Below the pieces are notes generated by a model, which was not told where the DNA came from, did not search any database, and saw only the letters and a program-made list of their open reading frames with translations. DNA of 64,000 bases from JABDBE01 sp963832245 (GTDB lineage: Bacteria > Acidobacteriota > Terriglobia > Terriglobales > Acidobacteriaceae). Each line of letters opens with the position of its first letter. The stretch's first letter is position 1. Location of the stretch: NCBI GenBank assembly GCA_963832245.1, contig CAWHTG010000004.1, positions 1,240,001-1,304,000 on the forward strand, read 5' to 3'. The translations under genes were made by a program, and so were the position numbers. Below are positions 1 through 9,715 of the stretch, in pieces.

Positions 1-16
1 GGTCTCTGGTTGGGAT

Positions 17-38
17 GCACGGGCGAAGACGCCCGTGC
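17..38. repeat. Short palindrome upstream of the aldehyde dehydrogenase gene
   Basis: Perfect 9-bp inverted repeat (GCACGGGCG / CGCCCGTGC, 4-nt loop) ending 10 nt before the ATG at 49. It is of the same 'GGGCG-n-CGCCC' type as the units at 10936, 19856 and 22804, so it is probably one of the dispersed palindromic elements of this genome and not a gene-specific operator. Confidence 0.6.
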
Positions 39-48
39 CTACATTATT

Positions 49-2433
49 ATGAGCATTGCTGAAAAGTTCGTTGCCATGGAGTACGGCCCGGCGCCGGAAG
101 ACGCGAAAGAAGCGCTCACCTGGCTCGACCGCCGGGGGCGTCGCTTCGGCCATTTTATTAATGGGACTTCGGTCGAACCGGCTGCCGGAGAATACTTCGA
201 CACAGCCGATCCGTCTACCGGAGAGAAGCTTGCCAGCGTGGCGCAAGGATCAGCTGCTGATGTCGACGCTGCGGTTCGAGCCGCGCGTGCGGCGCTTCCC
301 AAGTGGCAGTCCCTCACTCCGCACATGAGGGCGCGTTTCCTATACGCCTTGGCGAGACAGGTGCAGAAGCACTCTCGCCGCCTGGCGGTGCTCGAAACGA
401 TGGACAATGGAAAACCGATTCGCGAGAGCCGCGATCTCGATATTCCGTTGGTCGCGAGGCATTTTTATTATCACGCGGGTTGGGCCCAACTTCTGCAGCA
501 GGAGTTTCCGAACTACACGGCTTGCGGCGTCGTGGGACAGATCATCCCGTGGAATTTTCCGTTGCTGATGCTGGCTTGGAAAATCGCGCCTGCTCTGGCG
601 ACGGGAAACACCGTCGTGTTGAAGCCCGCAGAGTTCACGCCGCTGACTGCGCTTGCGTTTGCCGAAATCTGCCAGGAGATCAACCTGCCTGCGGGCGTGG
701 TGAACATCGTCACCGGAGATGGTTCCACTGGCGAAGCGTTGGTCAAGCATCCTGACGTCGACAAGATCGCGTTCACCGGCTCGACGGAAGTTGGCCGAGC
801 GATTCGCAGTGCCACAGCGAAAAGTCACAAGCGGCTTTCCCTCGAATTGGGCGGGAAATCTCCGTTCGTCGTTTTTGAAGACGCCGATCTGGACAGCGCC
901 GTCGAAGGCCTGGTGGACGGAATCTGGCTCAATCAAGGCCAGGTTTGTTGCGCCGGCTCGCGACTGTTGATGCAAGAAAGCATCGCTGAACCGCTGATTG
1001 CAAAAATACGCGACCGAATGAGCACGCTTCGTGTCGGACCGCCGCTCGACAAAGCTATCGACATCGGCGCCATTGTCGCACGCGTCCAGCTTGATCGCAT
1101 TCAGCGGCTGGTGGATCAGGGCGTGGCCGACGGCGCGACCTGCTGGCAGCCGCAAATGACAATGCCCTCGCGAGGACTCTACTTTCCCCCGACATTGCTC
1201 AGCAACGTTCATCCTACTTCGATCGTCGCGCAGCAGGAAATTTTCGGTCCCGTGCTCGCGGCCATGACTTTCCGAACTCCCAGCGAGGCAGTCGAATTGG
1301 CGAACAACACCGCATATGGTCTCGCGGCATGCGTGTGGAGCGAGAGCATCAATGTTGCGCTGCAGGTTGCGGCACAACTTAAAGCAGGTGTCGTGTGGGT
1401 GAATTGCACGAATCTGTTCGACGCAGCGTGCGGCTTCGGCGGTTACCGCGAAAGCGGATACGGACGCGAAGGCGGCAAGGAAGGCTTGCTCGAATACCTC
1501 GAACCGGTATGGTTCAAGCACGCGCCTGCTCTGCCTGCGGCGAGACCATCTCCAGTTTCCAACGACGAGAAAGAATCTGTCACTGCGGCTAATGACATCG
1601 ACCGCACCGTGAAGCTCTACATCGGAGGCAAGCAGGCGAGGCCAGATTCCGGGTACAGCATGGAGGTTCGGGACAAAAAAGGCCAACTCTTAGGAGAAGT
1701 CGCGCTGGGGAATCGCAAGGATATTCGCAATGCGGTCGAGGCCGCGCGAAAAGCCGCTGGCTGGGACAAGAGCACCGCGCACAATCGCGCGCAGGTTCTT
1801 TACTACATGGCGGAGAACCTGTCACAGAGGCGCGACGAGATTGCTCACCGGCTTGCTGCCGCAGTGGGAGAGGCGCAAGCCACGGCGGAAGTGAACGCCA
1901 GTATTGAGCGCATCTTCTCTTATGCCGCCTGGGCCGATAAGTTCGATGGCGCCGTGCATAATCCGCCGTTCCGCAGTATTGCGATTGCGATGAATGAGCC
2001 GATCGGAACCGTCGGCATCATCTGCCCACAGGAAGCGCCGCTCCTTGGCTTCCTGTCTTTGGTTATGCCTGCGATTGCCATGGGCAATACGGCGATCATT
2101 GTTCCATCCGAGACTTATCCGCTTGTCACCGGAGACTTATATCAGCTGTTCGACACCAGCGATCTGCCTGGCGGTGTGGTGAACATCGTCAGCGGCTATA
2201 CATCGCAACTACTAAAAGTTCTTGCCGAACATGATGATGTCGATGCGATTTGGTGCTTCGGGGACGAGGCCAATGCGGCGGCAGCAAAATCATTCTCCAC
2301 GGGAAACTTGAAGCAGGTTTTCACCAATGAAGGCCGCACCGTCAACTGGTTCGATGTGAAGCAAGGCGAAGGCCGCTGGTTCTTGCAACACGCCACCCAA
2401 GTAAAAAATATCTGGGTCCCTTACGGAGAGTGA
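49..2433 (+). CDS. ALDH16-like tandem aldehyde dehydrogenase
   Basis: About 794-aa NAD(P)-dependent aldehyde dehydrogenase with two ALDH modules. The first (about residues 20-495) is complete: nucleotide-fold motif IIPWNFPLLM, FTGSTEVGR, the general base in LELGGKSP (about E266) and the nucleophile in NQGQVCCAGSR (about C300). The second (about 525-794) keeps the nucleotide-binding half (GTVGIICPQEAPLLG) but ends without a catalytic Cys region. Such an active-plus-inactive layout near 800 aa is known from the ALDH16 class. I chose the ATG at 49; the reading frame could extend to 10, but that stretch is palindromic repeat. It lies just upstream of a ribokinase, so oxidation of an aldehyde from (deoxy)ribose catabolism is plausible. 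The substrate is inferred, not shown. Confidence 0.85.
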   Translation: MSIAEKFVAMEYGPAPEDAKEALTWLDRRGRRFGHFINGTSVEPAAGEYFDTADPSTGEKLASVAQGSAADVDAAVRAARAALPKWQSLTPHMRARFLYALARQVQKHSRRLAVLETMDNGKPIRESRDLDIPLVARHFYYHAGWAQLLQQEFPNYTACGVVGQIIPWNFPLLMLAWKIAPALATGNTVVLKPAEFTPLTALAFAEICQEINLPAGVVNIVTGDGSTGEALVKHPDVDKIAFTGSTEVGRAIRSATAKSHKRLSLELGGKSPFVVFEDADLDSAVEGLVDGIWLNQGQVCCAGSRLLMQESIAEPLIAKIRDRMSTLRVGPPLDKAIDIGAIVARVQLDRIQRLVDQGVADGATCWQPQMTMPSRGLYFPPTLLSNVHPTSIVAQQEIFGPVLAAMTFRTPSEAVELANNTAYGLAACVWSESINVALQVAAQLKAGVVWVNCTNLFDAACGFGGYRESGYGREGGKEGLLEYLEPVWFKHAPALPAARPSPVSNDEKESVTAANDIDRTVKLYIGGKQARPDSGYSMEVRDKKGQLLGEVALGNRKDIRNAVEAARKAAGWDKSTAHNRAQVLYYMAENLSQRRDEIAHRLAAAVGEAQATAEVNASIERIFSYAAWADKFDGAVHNPPFRSIAIAMNEPIGTVGIICPQEAPLLGFLSLVMPAIAMGNTAIIVPSETYPLVTGDLYQLFDTSDLPGGVVNIVSGYTSQLLKVLAEHDDVDAIWCFGDEANAAAAKSFSTGNLKQVFTNEGRTVNWFDVKQGEGRWFLQHATQVKNIWVPYGE

Positions 2434-2447
2434 TATTAATTCTCTTT

Positions 2448-2514
2448 ACCACAGAGTCACAGAGACACAGAGAAACCTTTTTTCTTTTTCTCTGTGGCTC
2501 TGTGATTCTGTGGT
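2448..2514. repeat. CACAGAG-type inverted repeat between ALDH and ribokinase
   Basis: Long imperfect inverted repeat: ACCACAGAGTCACAGAG on the left and CTCTGTGATTCTGTGGT on the right, around a T/C-rich loop. Transcribed, it would form a stem of more than 20 bp. It fills most of the 93-nt gap between the two genes, so it may attenuate or stabilise the message. It may also be a dispersed repeat. Confidence 0.65.
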
Positions 2515-2526
2515 GAATAGGTTCTT

Positions 2527-3462
2527 ATGGCGAAACGCCCTCGCATTGCGGTGATCGGCAGCGCGAACATCGACTTGACAACCTTCTCCGATCGTTTCCC
2601 AAAGGCCGGTGAAACAATTTTTGGCCAGAAGTTTGATCTTGGCTTTGGAGGAAAGGGAGCGAATCAGGCGGCGGCCTCCCGGCTGTGCGGGGCGGAGGTT
2701 TTCATGATCGCCAGAGTGGGCAGCGATCTGTTTGGTCCGGCGACGATTGAGAATTTCAAGAAGCTGGAAATCGATGCGACCCACGTAAAGCAGATCGAAG
2801 GAGTCTCGAGCGGCGTGGCGCCGATTTTCGTTGAGCCTAATGGGCAGAATCGCATCTTCGTGGTGAAAGGCGCGAACGATTTGCTAAACCCTGCGGACGT
2901 GGATGCTGCGTCCGACCTGCTCAAGACCGTCGATTGCATGGTGCTGCAGTTTGAAATTCCGCTTGAAACCGTTTACTACAGCGTCGCTTTTGCGCGTAGG
3001 AACGGTATCCGCTGCATCGTGAATCCTGCTCCTGCCCAGCCGGTCGATTTGCGTGCTTTAGCCGGACTCGATTATTTTGTTCCCAATGAAAGCGAAGCTG
3101 AGACGATCACTGGCATGCCGGTGCGCAACGTTGACGAAGCGAAGAAGTGCGCGGAGAAGTTGCTCTCGGGCGGCGTCGAGCGGGTCTTACTGACGTTGGG
3201 AGCAAACGGTTCCTTGCTGGCGGGCCGCGAAGGTATGGAGCACATTCCCGCGTTCAGCGTGAAAAGTGTCGACAGCACCGGTGCGGGCGACGCCTTCATC
3301 GGCAGCTTTGCCGTGTTCCTCGGGGAGGGCCTGCCCGAGCGTGAGGCCGTCCGCCGGGCCAATCTCTATGCCGCGCTGTCAACCATGAATGTCGGGACGC
3401 AGAAATCATTCTATGATCGCCCGCTCTTCGATGCCGAGTGGGCGGCACGAAGCGGCGTATAA
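2527..3462 (+). CDS. rbsK: Ribokinase (PfkB-family carbohydrate kinase)
   Basis: A 311-aa PfkB-family sugar kinase that would phosphorylate ribose (or deoxyribose) with ATP. Visible signatures are the N-terminal substrate motif GGKGANQAAA (about residues 42-51) and the C-terminal ATP/catalytic motif STGAGDAFIGSFA, whose Asp (about 256) is the catalytic base. Length and motif spacing match bacterial ribokinases. It follows the aldehyde dehydrogenase on the same strand across a hairpin-rich gap and precedes a nicotinamidase-like gene, consistent with salvage of the ribose released from nucleosides or pyridine nucleotides. Specificity for ribose over other pentoses is an inference from the overall match. 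Confidence 0.88.
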   Translation: MAKRPRIAVIGSANIDLTTFSDRFPKAGETIFGQKFDLGFGGKGANQAAASRLCGAEVFMIARVGSDLFGPATIENFKKLEIDATHVKQIEGVSSGVAPIFVEPNGQNRIFVVKGANDLLNPADVDAASDLLKTVDCMVLQFEIPLETVYYSVAFARRNGIRCIVNPAPAQPVDLRALAGLDYFVPNESEAETITGMPVRNVDEAKKCAEKLLSGGVERVLLTLGANGSLLAGREGMEHIPAFSVKSVDSTGAGDAFIGSFAVFLGEGLPEREAVRRANLYAALSTMNVGTQKSFYDRPLFDAEWAARSGV

Positions 3463-3468
3463 AGCTTA

Positions 3469-3491
3469 GGCCATCAAAGATTTTGATGGCC
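3469..3491 (+). terminator. Hairpin after ribokinase
   Basis: Perfect 10-bp stem, GGCCATCAAA / TTTGATGGCC, with a 3-nt loop, starting 7 nt after the ribokinase stop codon. No long U tract follows, so it could be a weak terminator or an mRNA-stabilising hairpin before the next gene, which starts 43 nt further on. Confidence 0.55.
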
Positions 3492-3533
3492 CCGTTGTAT
3501 GCGCTTTGAGTTACTGCGATAGGCGAACCGGGC

Positions 3534-4157
3534 ATGTTATCTCGTGATGTGGTTTTCTGGGAAGTCGACCCGCAGGCAGATTTCATGCTGCCCGGCGGAA
3601 AACTCTATGTGCCCGGCGCCGAGCGGTTGCTTCCCAACATCCAAAAGCTAACGGACGCCGCTCGTGAAGGCCGCATCTTTCTAGTCTCCCATGGTTGCTT
3701 CCACGCGAAGGACGATCCCGAGTTCAAGATATTTCCGCCTCATTGCGTCAAAGGGACCAAGGGCGCGGAGTTTGTTCGGGAAGCGTTGACGGAGCGCGTG
3801 CTCACAATACCGAATGAGCCTGCGGCGACGCTGCCCCACGATTTTTCTCAGTATCAGCAGATCCTCCTTGAGAAACAGACGCTCGACATCTTTGAAAGCC
3901 GGCACGCCGCGGAACTCCTGGACCGCTTAAATCGCAATGCCGAGTTCGTCGTCTTTGGCGTGGTTACGGAATACTGTGTTCGTCTTGCAGCGAAGGGGTT
4001 GCTTGAGCGTGGCCGGCGCGTCTCGGTAGTTCAGGATGCGATCGAGACTCTGAAAGGCGGGGATGGAAAACACGCGGTCGCTGAACTTCAAGCTCTTGGA
4101 GCAGACTTCATCACTACTGAGCAGGCTCTCACACTGGCTCGGCACAATAAATCTTGA
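3534..4157 (+). CDS. Nicotinamidase/isochorismatase-family cysteine hydrolase
   Basis: A 207-aa member of the isochorismatase-like hydrolase family. The catalytic triad can be placed: Asp12 in EVDPQADF, Lys114 in LLEKQTLDIF and Cys148 in VVTEYCVRLAAKG. The SHGCFHAKDDPEF stretch corresponds to the metal/substrate loop region of nicotinamidases. The likely reaction is hydrolysis of nicotinamide to nicotinate plus ammonia (NAD salvage), but other amidohydrolases share the fold. Clustering with ribokinase and a nucleoside hydrolase would suit breakdown of nicotinamide riboside or other nucleosides. No signal peptide is visible, so it is cytoplasmic. Confidence 0.78.
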   Translation: MLSRDVVFWEVDPQADFMLPGGKLYVPGAERLLPNIQKLTDAAREGRIFLVSHGCFHAKDDPEFKIFPPHCVKGTKGAEFVREALTERVLTIPNEPAATLPHDFSQYQQILLEKQTLDIFESRHAAELLDRLNRNAEFVVFGVVTEYCVRLAAKGLLERGRRVSVVQDAIETLKGGDGKHAVAELQALGADFITTEQALTLARHNKS

Positions 4158-4182
4158 CTTTAGGCCGCGCCTCCGGTTAGAT
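4154..4182 (+). promoter_or_regulatory. Possible sigma-70 promoter for the TonB-dependent receptor
   Basis: TTGACT at 4154-4159 and TTAGAT at 4177-4182 with a 17-nt spacer, about 90 nt upstream of the receptor ATG at 4274. The -35 is good and the -10 is weak (3 of 6), and the -35 overlaps the stop of the preceding gene. Confidence 0.3.
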
Positions 4183-4273
4183 GGTTCGCATTGCAATCGG
4201 GGATTTCCACACTTTAGTGGGGAAAAGTGCGAGTCCGTTCGCCACTCGACGGGCGCTGCCGAGGGAGAGATCG

Positions 4274-7200
4274 ATGCTGACCAAGAGGACGCTGCTGGTC
4301 GTGTTCTGTTCGCTTGTGTTTCCCATCTGCCCACTTCTGTACGGCCAGGCGACTGGGAGTTTTTCCGGCACCGTTACAGACAAGACCGGATCGGTGATCT
4401 CGGGTGCGACGGTGAGGGCAACCTCGCAAAGTACGGGTCTGGCTCGCGAAGCGAAGACCGACGACTCCGGACATTACCTTATCCCGTTGCTGCCGGTTGC
4501 GAATTTCGCGATTCGAGTCGAGTTCCAGGGGTTCCAGCCGGTCGAACAGAAAGACGTACGGCTGCAGATCGACGAACATCGCGAATTGGATTTTACCCTG
4601 GTGCCCGCTTCGGTAGCCCAAAGCGTGGAAGTGAGTGCCATGGAAGTTGCAGTAGAGACGACCAATCCTACGTTGGGACAGGTGATTACCGCCGAAGAGG
4701 TCGCCCAGCTACCGTTGAACGGCCGCAACTTCGTGCAACTCGCGACCCTGACTCCGGGTACGACGGCAGAAACCAACCCCAACAGTTTCTTCAATGGAGC
4801 TGCCAGCAGCGAAGCTTCCACGCGCGGGTCTTTCTCACTTTCTGTCGGTGGATCGCGAGCCCAGAGTACGGATTGGATGCTCGACGGCAACGACAACAAC
4901 CAGTTGGACGAGGGCGGCATCGCTATTTTCCCCAATCTCGACGCGGTGCAGGAATTTAAAGTTCTAACTTACAACTACTCGGCGGAATATGGAGAACGCG
5001 CAGGTCCCACGGTTCTGGTCACCACCAAGTCGGGATCAAACCAATTTCACGGAAGTCTGTTTGAATATTTTCGGAACACGAAACTCGATGCCCGTAACTA
5101 TTTCGCGCCGACCAGAAACAAGTTTAATCTGAATCAGTTTGGCGGTTCCCTTGGCGGTCCAATCCGGAAGGACAAAACGTTTTTCTTTATCGATTATCAG
5201 GCGAAAATGCAGCGTCTAGGTGTGCCCTTCACTGGGCTGGTGCCGACGACGGCGATGATGACTCCAGATGCCACAGGTGACTACAACTTCAACCTCGATC
5301 CGTTCGGCAACCCACGGGGATCGAGTTTCTACCCCATCCTCAACAATCCTTACGCACCGGCCGCTAACGCAGACAGGCACTTCCAGTGCATCCCCGGAAC
5401 AACGACGCCCGAACCCGTTGGTGCCAATGGAACCCAGCCGATGGGTGCAGACTGTAGTGTGATTCCGGCGGCCATGATCAATCCCCTCGCCGCGAAAGTA
5501 ATTCAGCTTTACCCCACCCCTAACGCGGCTAACGTGGCTTCAGGCTTCAACTACGTCAACCAGCCAGTCAGAAAACTCAACGAAGGGACTGGTGACATTC
5601 GGGTCGATCACAATTTTTCCAACAAGGATTCGATTTTTGCCCGTTTCAGCTATGACCAGGCAACGAACTATGTGCCTGGAGGCTCACCGACATGGGCTGA
5701 AGTCAATGCCTTTGGAAGTAATCAGTTCATCGACAACCATGGACGCAATGCTGCATTGTCGGAGACGCACGTTTTTTCTGATCGCACCATCAACCAGGCC
5801 AGCATCGGATTCAGCCGGATTTTCAACCACATTCTTTCGTTCGGCACCGGCACCTGCGAAGCCGCGACCATCGGGATTCCCGGCGCTGACTTAGGCAGCC
5901 ACTGCGATGGCATAACCGGTTACCCGCCCAGTCTGAACCAGTCCAACAAGGACTGCATCAGTTGTGGCATGACCTCGTTTCAGATGACCAGCTACATGTC
6001 GCTGGGAGATCGCGGATACGCTCCTTACCAAGGGGGCACCAACGTCTATTCGGTCTCGGATACGCTCGACTTGATTCGCGGCAAGCACAATATCCGCCTC
6101 GGCGGGGTCGTCCGTGCGGAGCAAATGAATATAAGAAATAATGCATTCCAGGACGGCTTTATCTCTCAGAATGGCGGAGCCACTGGCGACAATATGGCGG
6201 ATCTGCTTCTCGGAAGCCTGGGAACGTTCGCGGCTCACGATCAGACATTCCTGGGTGGCACGGTCGGCCGCCGCTGGAAACTGTTCCGTCCCTTCGTTCA
6301 GGATGATTGGCGGGTAACCAACAACCTGACCGTAAACATCGGAGTTGCATGGGCTCTGGCTACGCCCCAAACCGAAGTCGAAAATCGTCAGGCGAACTTC
6401 GATATTCAAACCCTGAAGTGGTTCGTCCCATCCGGCAGCCCCGGGCTGAGCGGCTGCACCAACTGCGTCGCTACTGATAACCGCATCGGTATTCAGTTTC
6501 AGAAAACTGCTTTTGAACCACGCATCGGGTTGGCCTGGAAGCCATTGGGTGATAAGACAGCAATCCGCGCCGGATATGCCATCTTCCACGATTCCGCGTG
6601 GAATCAAGGCGGACAGGGACTGTGGCAGAATCCCCCGTTCTACGCTGAGGTGGATCCCTTTCCGACGGGAGTTTGTCCCACCTTCGGCGCCGCCGGCTGC
6701 GGACTGTCGAATGGTTTCCTTCTCGCGGCTGGCACGCCCTCTACAACTGCCGTCAAGGGCGGTGCCGTTTACAGCGCACCAGTGAACCCCGGCGCTTATA
6801 CCGGAACCATTCAGTCGATGAACCGCAATTTCGTTCAGGGCATGGTCCAGCAGTACAACCTCAACATTGAGCATCAGGCACCCGGCGATATCGTGCTTAC
6901 CATGGGGTACGCCGGCTCCCGCAGCACGCACATTCTAGTTAGCCAGGTGAACGAAAACGTCTCATCACCAAACGCGTGCCCAGGCGGAAGCGCTCCCGTA
7001 GCCGGTTACACCCTGGGGTGCGGCTTTCCGTCGTTCCCTTACGCATTTCCGTTCCAGTCGGTTGACAGCAATAACAGCATAGGGAATGCGCGATACGATT
7101 CTCTCCAGGTGAAAGCGGAAACCAAGAGTGCGCGCCACGGTCTTTACGCGCTGTTCGGCTATACATGGTCTCGCACTTTCGATTCCGGCATGCCCGACGG

Positions 7201-7903
7201 CTTGGGCAGCAATCCCGGTGCTCTGTACTACCCATTGCCGGGCTATCAGAGGCTGGATTGGGGATTGTCCCAACTTAATCTGAATGATGTCTTCACTGCC
7301 AGTGTTCTTTATGATCTGCCCTTTGGCAAGGGCAAATACTTCGGCGGCAATTGGAGCGGAGCCACTAATGAGATCCTGGGTAATTGGGAAATCAATGTGA
7401 TTGAAAGGGCCGAATCCGGCTTTCCGCTGTTCGTGGTCGATAGCGCCGATGAGTCGGGGGTATTCTTGTTCTACAACGGATTAGTGTTGCAGCGGCCGAA
7501 CGAAGTGGGTAACCCCAACCAGCCGGGCCCCGAAGGAGGCCAGACGAATTGCCCGGCCAAGATTCACACGCTGGCCAATTGGTTCAATCCTTGTGCTTTT
7601 GCGAAAGCGCCCGCTGGAGAACTGGGAAGCGCTCCCCGTGCACCCGTCTACGGACCTCGTTTTGTGAACACAGATTTTTCAGTAATCAAGCATTTCCCGC
7701 TCCCTTGGGAGAACATGGGGCTGGATTTCCGGGCGGAGTTCTTCAATCTTTTTAATCATCCTCATTTCTTTTTGCCGGGCATTGCCGGCACTGGAGAGCA
7801 GGATATTAGTACGCCGAGTAGTTTTGGTGTAGTGAGTGAGACGATTAATCAGACAGTCAATGACGCACGCTCGGTCCAGTTTGCGCTCAAGCTGCGGTTC
7901 TAG
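4274..7903 (+). CDS. Oar-like TonB-dependent outer-membrane receptor
   Basis: About 1209 aa. Signal peptide at residues 1-27 (hydrophobic core LLVVFCSLVFPICPLLYG, then QA). A carboxypeptidase-regulatory-like beta domain follows at about 30-120 (FSGTVTDKTGSVISGATV), then a plug with the typical LPLNGRNFVQLATLTPG stretch, then a long beta-barrel ending in FALKLRF with a C-terminal aromatic residue. FFNLFNHPHF near the end is characteristic of the Oar-like group expanded in Acidobacteria. I chose the ATG at 4274, behind GAGGGAGAG, over the upstream ATG at 4181. It would import a large substrate across the outer membrane with TonB energy. The substrate is not evident; the nucleoside-catabolism neighbours are only suggestive. 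Confidence 0.9.
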   Translation: MLTKRTLLVVFCSLVFPICPLLYGQATGSFSGTVTDKTGSVISGATVRATSQSTGLAREAKTDDSGHYLIPLLPVANFAIRVEFQGFQPVEQKDVRLQIDEHRELDFTLVPASVAQSVEVSAMEVAVETTNPTLGQVITAEEVAQLPLNGRNFVQLATLTPGTTAETNPNSFFNGAASSEASTRGSFSLSVGGSRAQSTDWMLDGNDNNQLDEGGIAIFPNLDAVQEFKVLTYNYSAEYGERAGPTVLVTTKSGSNQFHGSLFEYFRNTKLDARNYFAPTRNKFNLNQFGGSLGGPIRKDKTFFFIDYQAKMQRLGVPFTGLVPTTAMMTPDATGDYNFNLDPFGNPRGSSFYPILNNPYAPAANADRHFQCIPGTTTPEPVGANGTQPMGADCSVIPAAMINPLAAKVIQLYPTPNAANVASGFNYVNQPVRKLNEGTGDIRVDHNFSNKDSIFARFSYDQATNYVPGGSPTWAEVNAFGSNQFIDNHGRNAALSETHVFSDRTINQASIGFSRIFNHILSFGTGTCEAATIGIPGADLGSHCDGITGYPPSLNQSNKDCISCGMTSFQMTSYMSLGDRGYAPYQGGTNVYSVSDTLDLIRGKHNIRLGGVVRAEQMNIRNNAFQDGFISQNGGATGDNMADLLLGSLGTFAAHDQTFLGGTVGRRWKLFRPFVQDDWRVTNNLTVNIGVAWALATPQTEVENRQANFDIQTLKWFVPSGSPGLSGCTNCVATDNRIGIQFQKTAFEPRIGLAWKPLGDKTAIRAGYAIFHDSAWNQGGQGLWQNPPFYAEVDPFPTGVCPTFGAAGCGLSNGFLLAAGTPSTTAVKGGAVYSAPVNPGAYTGTIQSMNRNFVQGMVQQYNLNIEHQAPGDIVLTMGYAGSRSTHILVSQVNENVSSPNACPGGSAPVAGYTLGCGFPSFPYAFPFQSVDSNNSIGNARYDSLQVKAETKSARHGLYALFGYTWSRTFDSGMPDGLGSNPGALYYPLPGYQRLDWGLSQLNLNDVFTASVLYDLPFGKGKYFGGNWSGATNEILGNWEINVIERAESGFPLFVVDSADESGVFLFYNGLVLQRPNEVGNPNQPGPEGGQTNCPAKIHTLANWFNPCAFAKAPAGELGSAPRAPVYGPRFVNTDFSVIKHFPLPWENMGLDFRAEFFNLFNHPHFFLPGIAGTGEQDISTPSSFGVVSETINQTVNDARSVQFALKLRF

Positions 7904-7937
7904 AGCGATCTGAGCTGGGCGAATCCACTGAATCTTT

Positions 7938-8034
7938 GTAGCGCCGGCATCTTGCCGGCTGTCTCGAGGGCGTCCCGCCCTCGGAGGTGAAGGCGAGACG
8001 CCTCCACGACAGCCGCCGGGGACGGCGGCGCTAC
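7938..8034. repeat. GTAGCGCCGG-type palindromic element, intergenic copy
   Basis: Complex palindrome of about 97 bp that begins GTAGCGCCGGC and ends GGCGGCGCTAC, with internal hairpins (GCCGGC, GAGGGCG/CGCCCTC, GGAGG/CCTCC). It lies between two convergent genes. A related unit with the same first 25 or so bases lies inside a coding sequence at 14363. Confidence 0.75.
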
Positions 8035-8044
8035 TTGGAACCTG

Positions 8045-9715
8045 CTATCGCGGCTGCGATACGGAACTCGATCCGCGCAGCGTGTACACAAACTGCTGAA
8101 TCTCGCGCCGCTCGTGCTCGGCTTCCTCCGCTGATTTCTTTGATAGTTGCTCGTACAGTTGCAGCTCGGCTTGAGCTTTCGACTTTTCTCCCGTCTGGCT
8201 GTAGGCCCGTGCCAGCCGATAGTGCGCCTCCTCCAGTTCCGGGTTCACTTCTGCCGCTTTTTGATAAGCGGAGATTGCTTTGGCGGAATCGCCCCGCTCC
8301 GCATAGAGAATACCCAGTTGCAAATAAGCGGCGCCGAACTTCGGATCGAGATGGACGGCCTTTTGTAAAAGCGACTCGACCGACGCCAAATTCTCCTTGC
8401 TCCCCAAGCTCTCGTGGAGATTCCAAAGACCGAGCGCGTAATAGTAATTGGCAAGAGCATTCCCAGCTTGCAGCGTGGCAAATCGCCGCAGCCTCTCCAG
8501 CAGGCATTCTGACTGTGTGGTGCGGACGCTTTGCATTTTGCCCAGGAATAAATAGGCGTTGGGGTCGTCGGGATTAAGATCTGAAGCTTCGCAAAGGCGC
8601 TGGGCCGCTTTATCGTAGGCACCGCGCGCGTATGCAGCCACGCCAAGCCCGGCCAGCATCCGCGCAGACTGCGGGAACAGACGATTTCCCTTGGTGAAAA
8701 CTTCGATGGCCGGCTCGTAGGCACGATGCATCAACAGATCGGCTCCCCAATCAAAGAGATTCGGTTCGCTTGGGTTCAGTTCTGCCGCCCGCTGGTATTC
8801 TCGAACGGCTTCGAGAGGATCACTCATTTTTTCGTCGATGTCGCCGAGCAAATGATGAAGCTCGGCCTCCTGCGGTGCAGATTTGTCTGGTCGAGCAAGC
8901 AAACTTCGAGCCTGCGTGCGCCCGCGTTCGTATTGACCCGCCTCTGCGTAAGCGAGCCCCAGTTCATAGGCGTTTTCATAATTGCTTGGATTGAGCTGAG
9001 AAGCCCGCTCCAGATAGGAAAGCGCTTCCCTGGCCTTTCCGTCATCAACCAGCATTTTCCCGAGCCGGTAATTCGCGTCAAAGTTTGCGGGCTCCCGTTC
9101 AGCGGCACTGCGAAGGGATTCTTCAACTGCAGCACTCGGCGAAACTGAATCCGCGCCCCGCAGGTTGTTCACCGCCGTGGCGCTCAGCAAAGCGGTTTCC
9201 TTTGCCAGAGCCTCTGTGGTTCGCAAAATCGTGTTCGAACCATGCCCCCCTGGATTCATGGCTTCGGTGACGCCCGCTACCGTGAATTGAGGCTCATCGA
9301 AAAACTGCGGCTGTTCGGTGTTAAGCGTCAGATCAACCCTCTTCGTCTCGTTTGCTCCGAGGACGCAAGGGCCGAAGGTTGCTTCGCCATATCCGGCCAT
9401 CTCAGCGCGAACGGTATAAGCTCCGTGGCCAAGCCCCGAAAATCTAAAGGCCCCTTCGGAATCGGTGCGAGCAGTTCGGGTTTGTGTTTTAGTTTCGTCT
9501 TGAAGATAGACTGTAGCGGCGGCAAGCGGACGGCCCCGCGAATCTCGCACCGATCCCTGCAATGTGGCCGAGTCCGCCTTGCCCTGTTGTTGTGCCTGAC
9601 CAGGTTTTACGGAAGCCGGAACCACGAGGAGAAGCGCGAGCACAGTGAATACGAAATTTACGCTACGATTTCCGGCATACGCAAATTGACATCCGGATTC
9701 GCGCACACGGATCAT
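8045..9715 (-). CDS. Secreted carboxypeptidase-regulatory-like/TPR protein
   Basis: A 556-aa exported protein. After a charged N-terminus comes a hydrophobic signal segment (FVFTVLALLLVVPAS, about residues 22-36). A carboxypeptidase-regulatory-like beta-sandwich (about 52-130, LQGSVRDSRGRPLAAATVYL) follows, then at least eight TPR units from about 195 onward (for example AAYLQLGILYAERGDSAKAI). The likely role is a periplasmic scaffold; no enzymatic motif is seen. It converges on the TonB receptor and is divergent from the nucleoside hydrolase gene. The start may lie downstream of 9715, because the first 20 residues are atypical for a signal peptide. Confidence 0.75.
   Translation of the reverse strand: MIRVRESGCQFAYAGNRSVNFVFTVLALLLVVPASVKPGQAQQQGKADSATLQGSVRDSRGRPLAAATVYLQDETKTQTRTARTDSEGAFRFSGLGHGAYTVRAEMAGYGEATFGPCVLGANETKRVDLTLNTEQPQFFDEPQFTVAGVTEAMNPGGHGSNTILRTTEALAKETALLSATAVNNLRGADSVSPSAAVEESLRSAAEREPANFDANYRLGKMLVDDGKAREALSYLERASQLNPSNYENAYELGLAYAEAGQYERGRTQARSLLARPDKSAPQEAELHHLLGDIDEKMSDPLEAVREYQRAAELNPSEPNLFDWGADLLMHRAYEPAIEVFTKGNRLFPQSARMLAGLGVAAYARGAYDKAAQRLCEASDLNPDDPNAYLFLGKMQSVRTTQSECLLERLRRFATLQAGNALANYYYALGLWNLHESLGSKENLASVESLLQKAVHLDPKFGAAYLQLGILYAERGDSAKAISAYQKAAEVNPELEEAHYRLARAYSQTGEKSKAQAELQLYEQLSKKSAEEAEHERREIQQFVYTLRGSSSVSQPR

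Noticed and set aside
340..1686. Minus-strand ORF of 448 aa
   Set aside because: Antisense shadow of the aldehyde dehydrogenase; Arg-rich, no domain.
5891..6931. Minus-strand ORF of 346 aa
   Set aside because: Antisense shadow inside the first TonB receptor.
7938..8034. Possible CRISPR array or small RNA
   Set aside because: The repeats are palindromes without regular spacing or spacers. No CRISPR array or cas gene was seen in the window.
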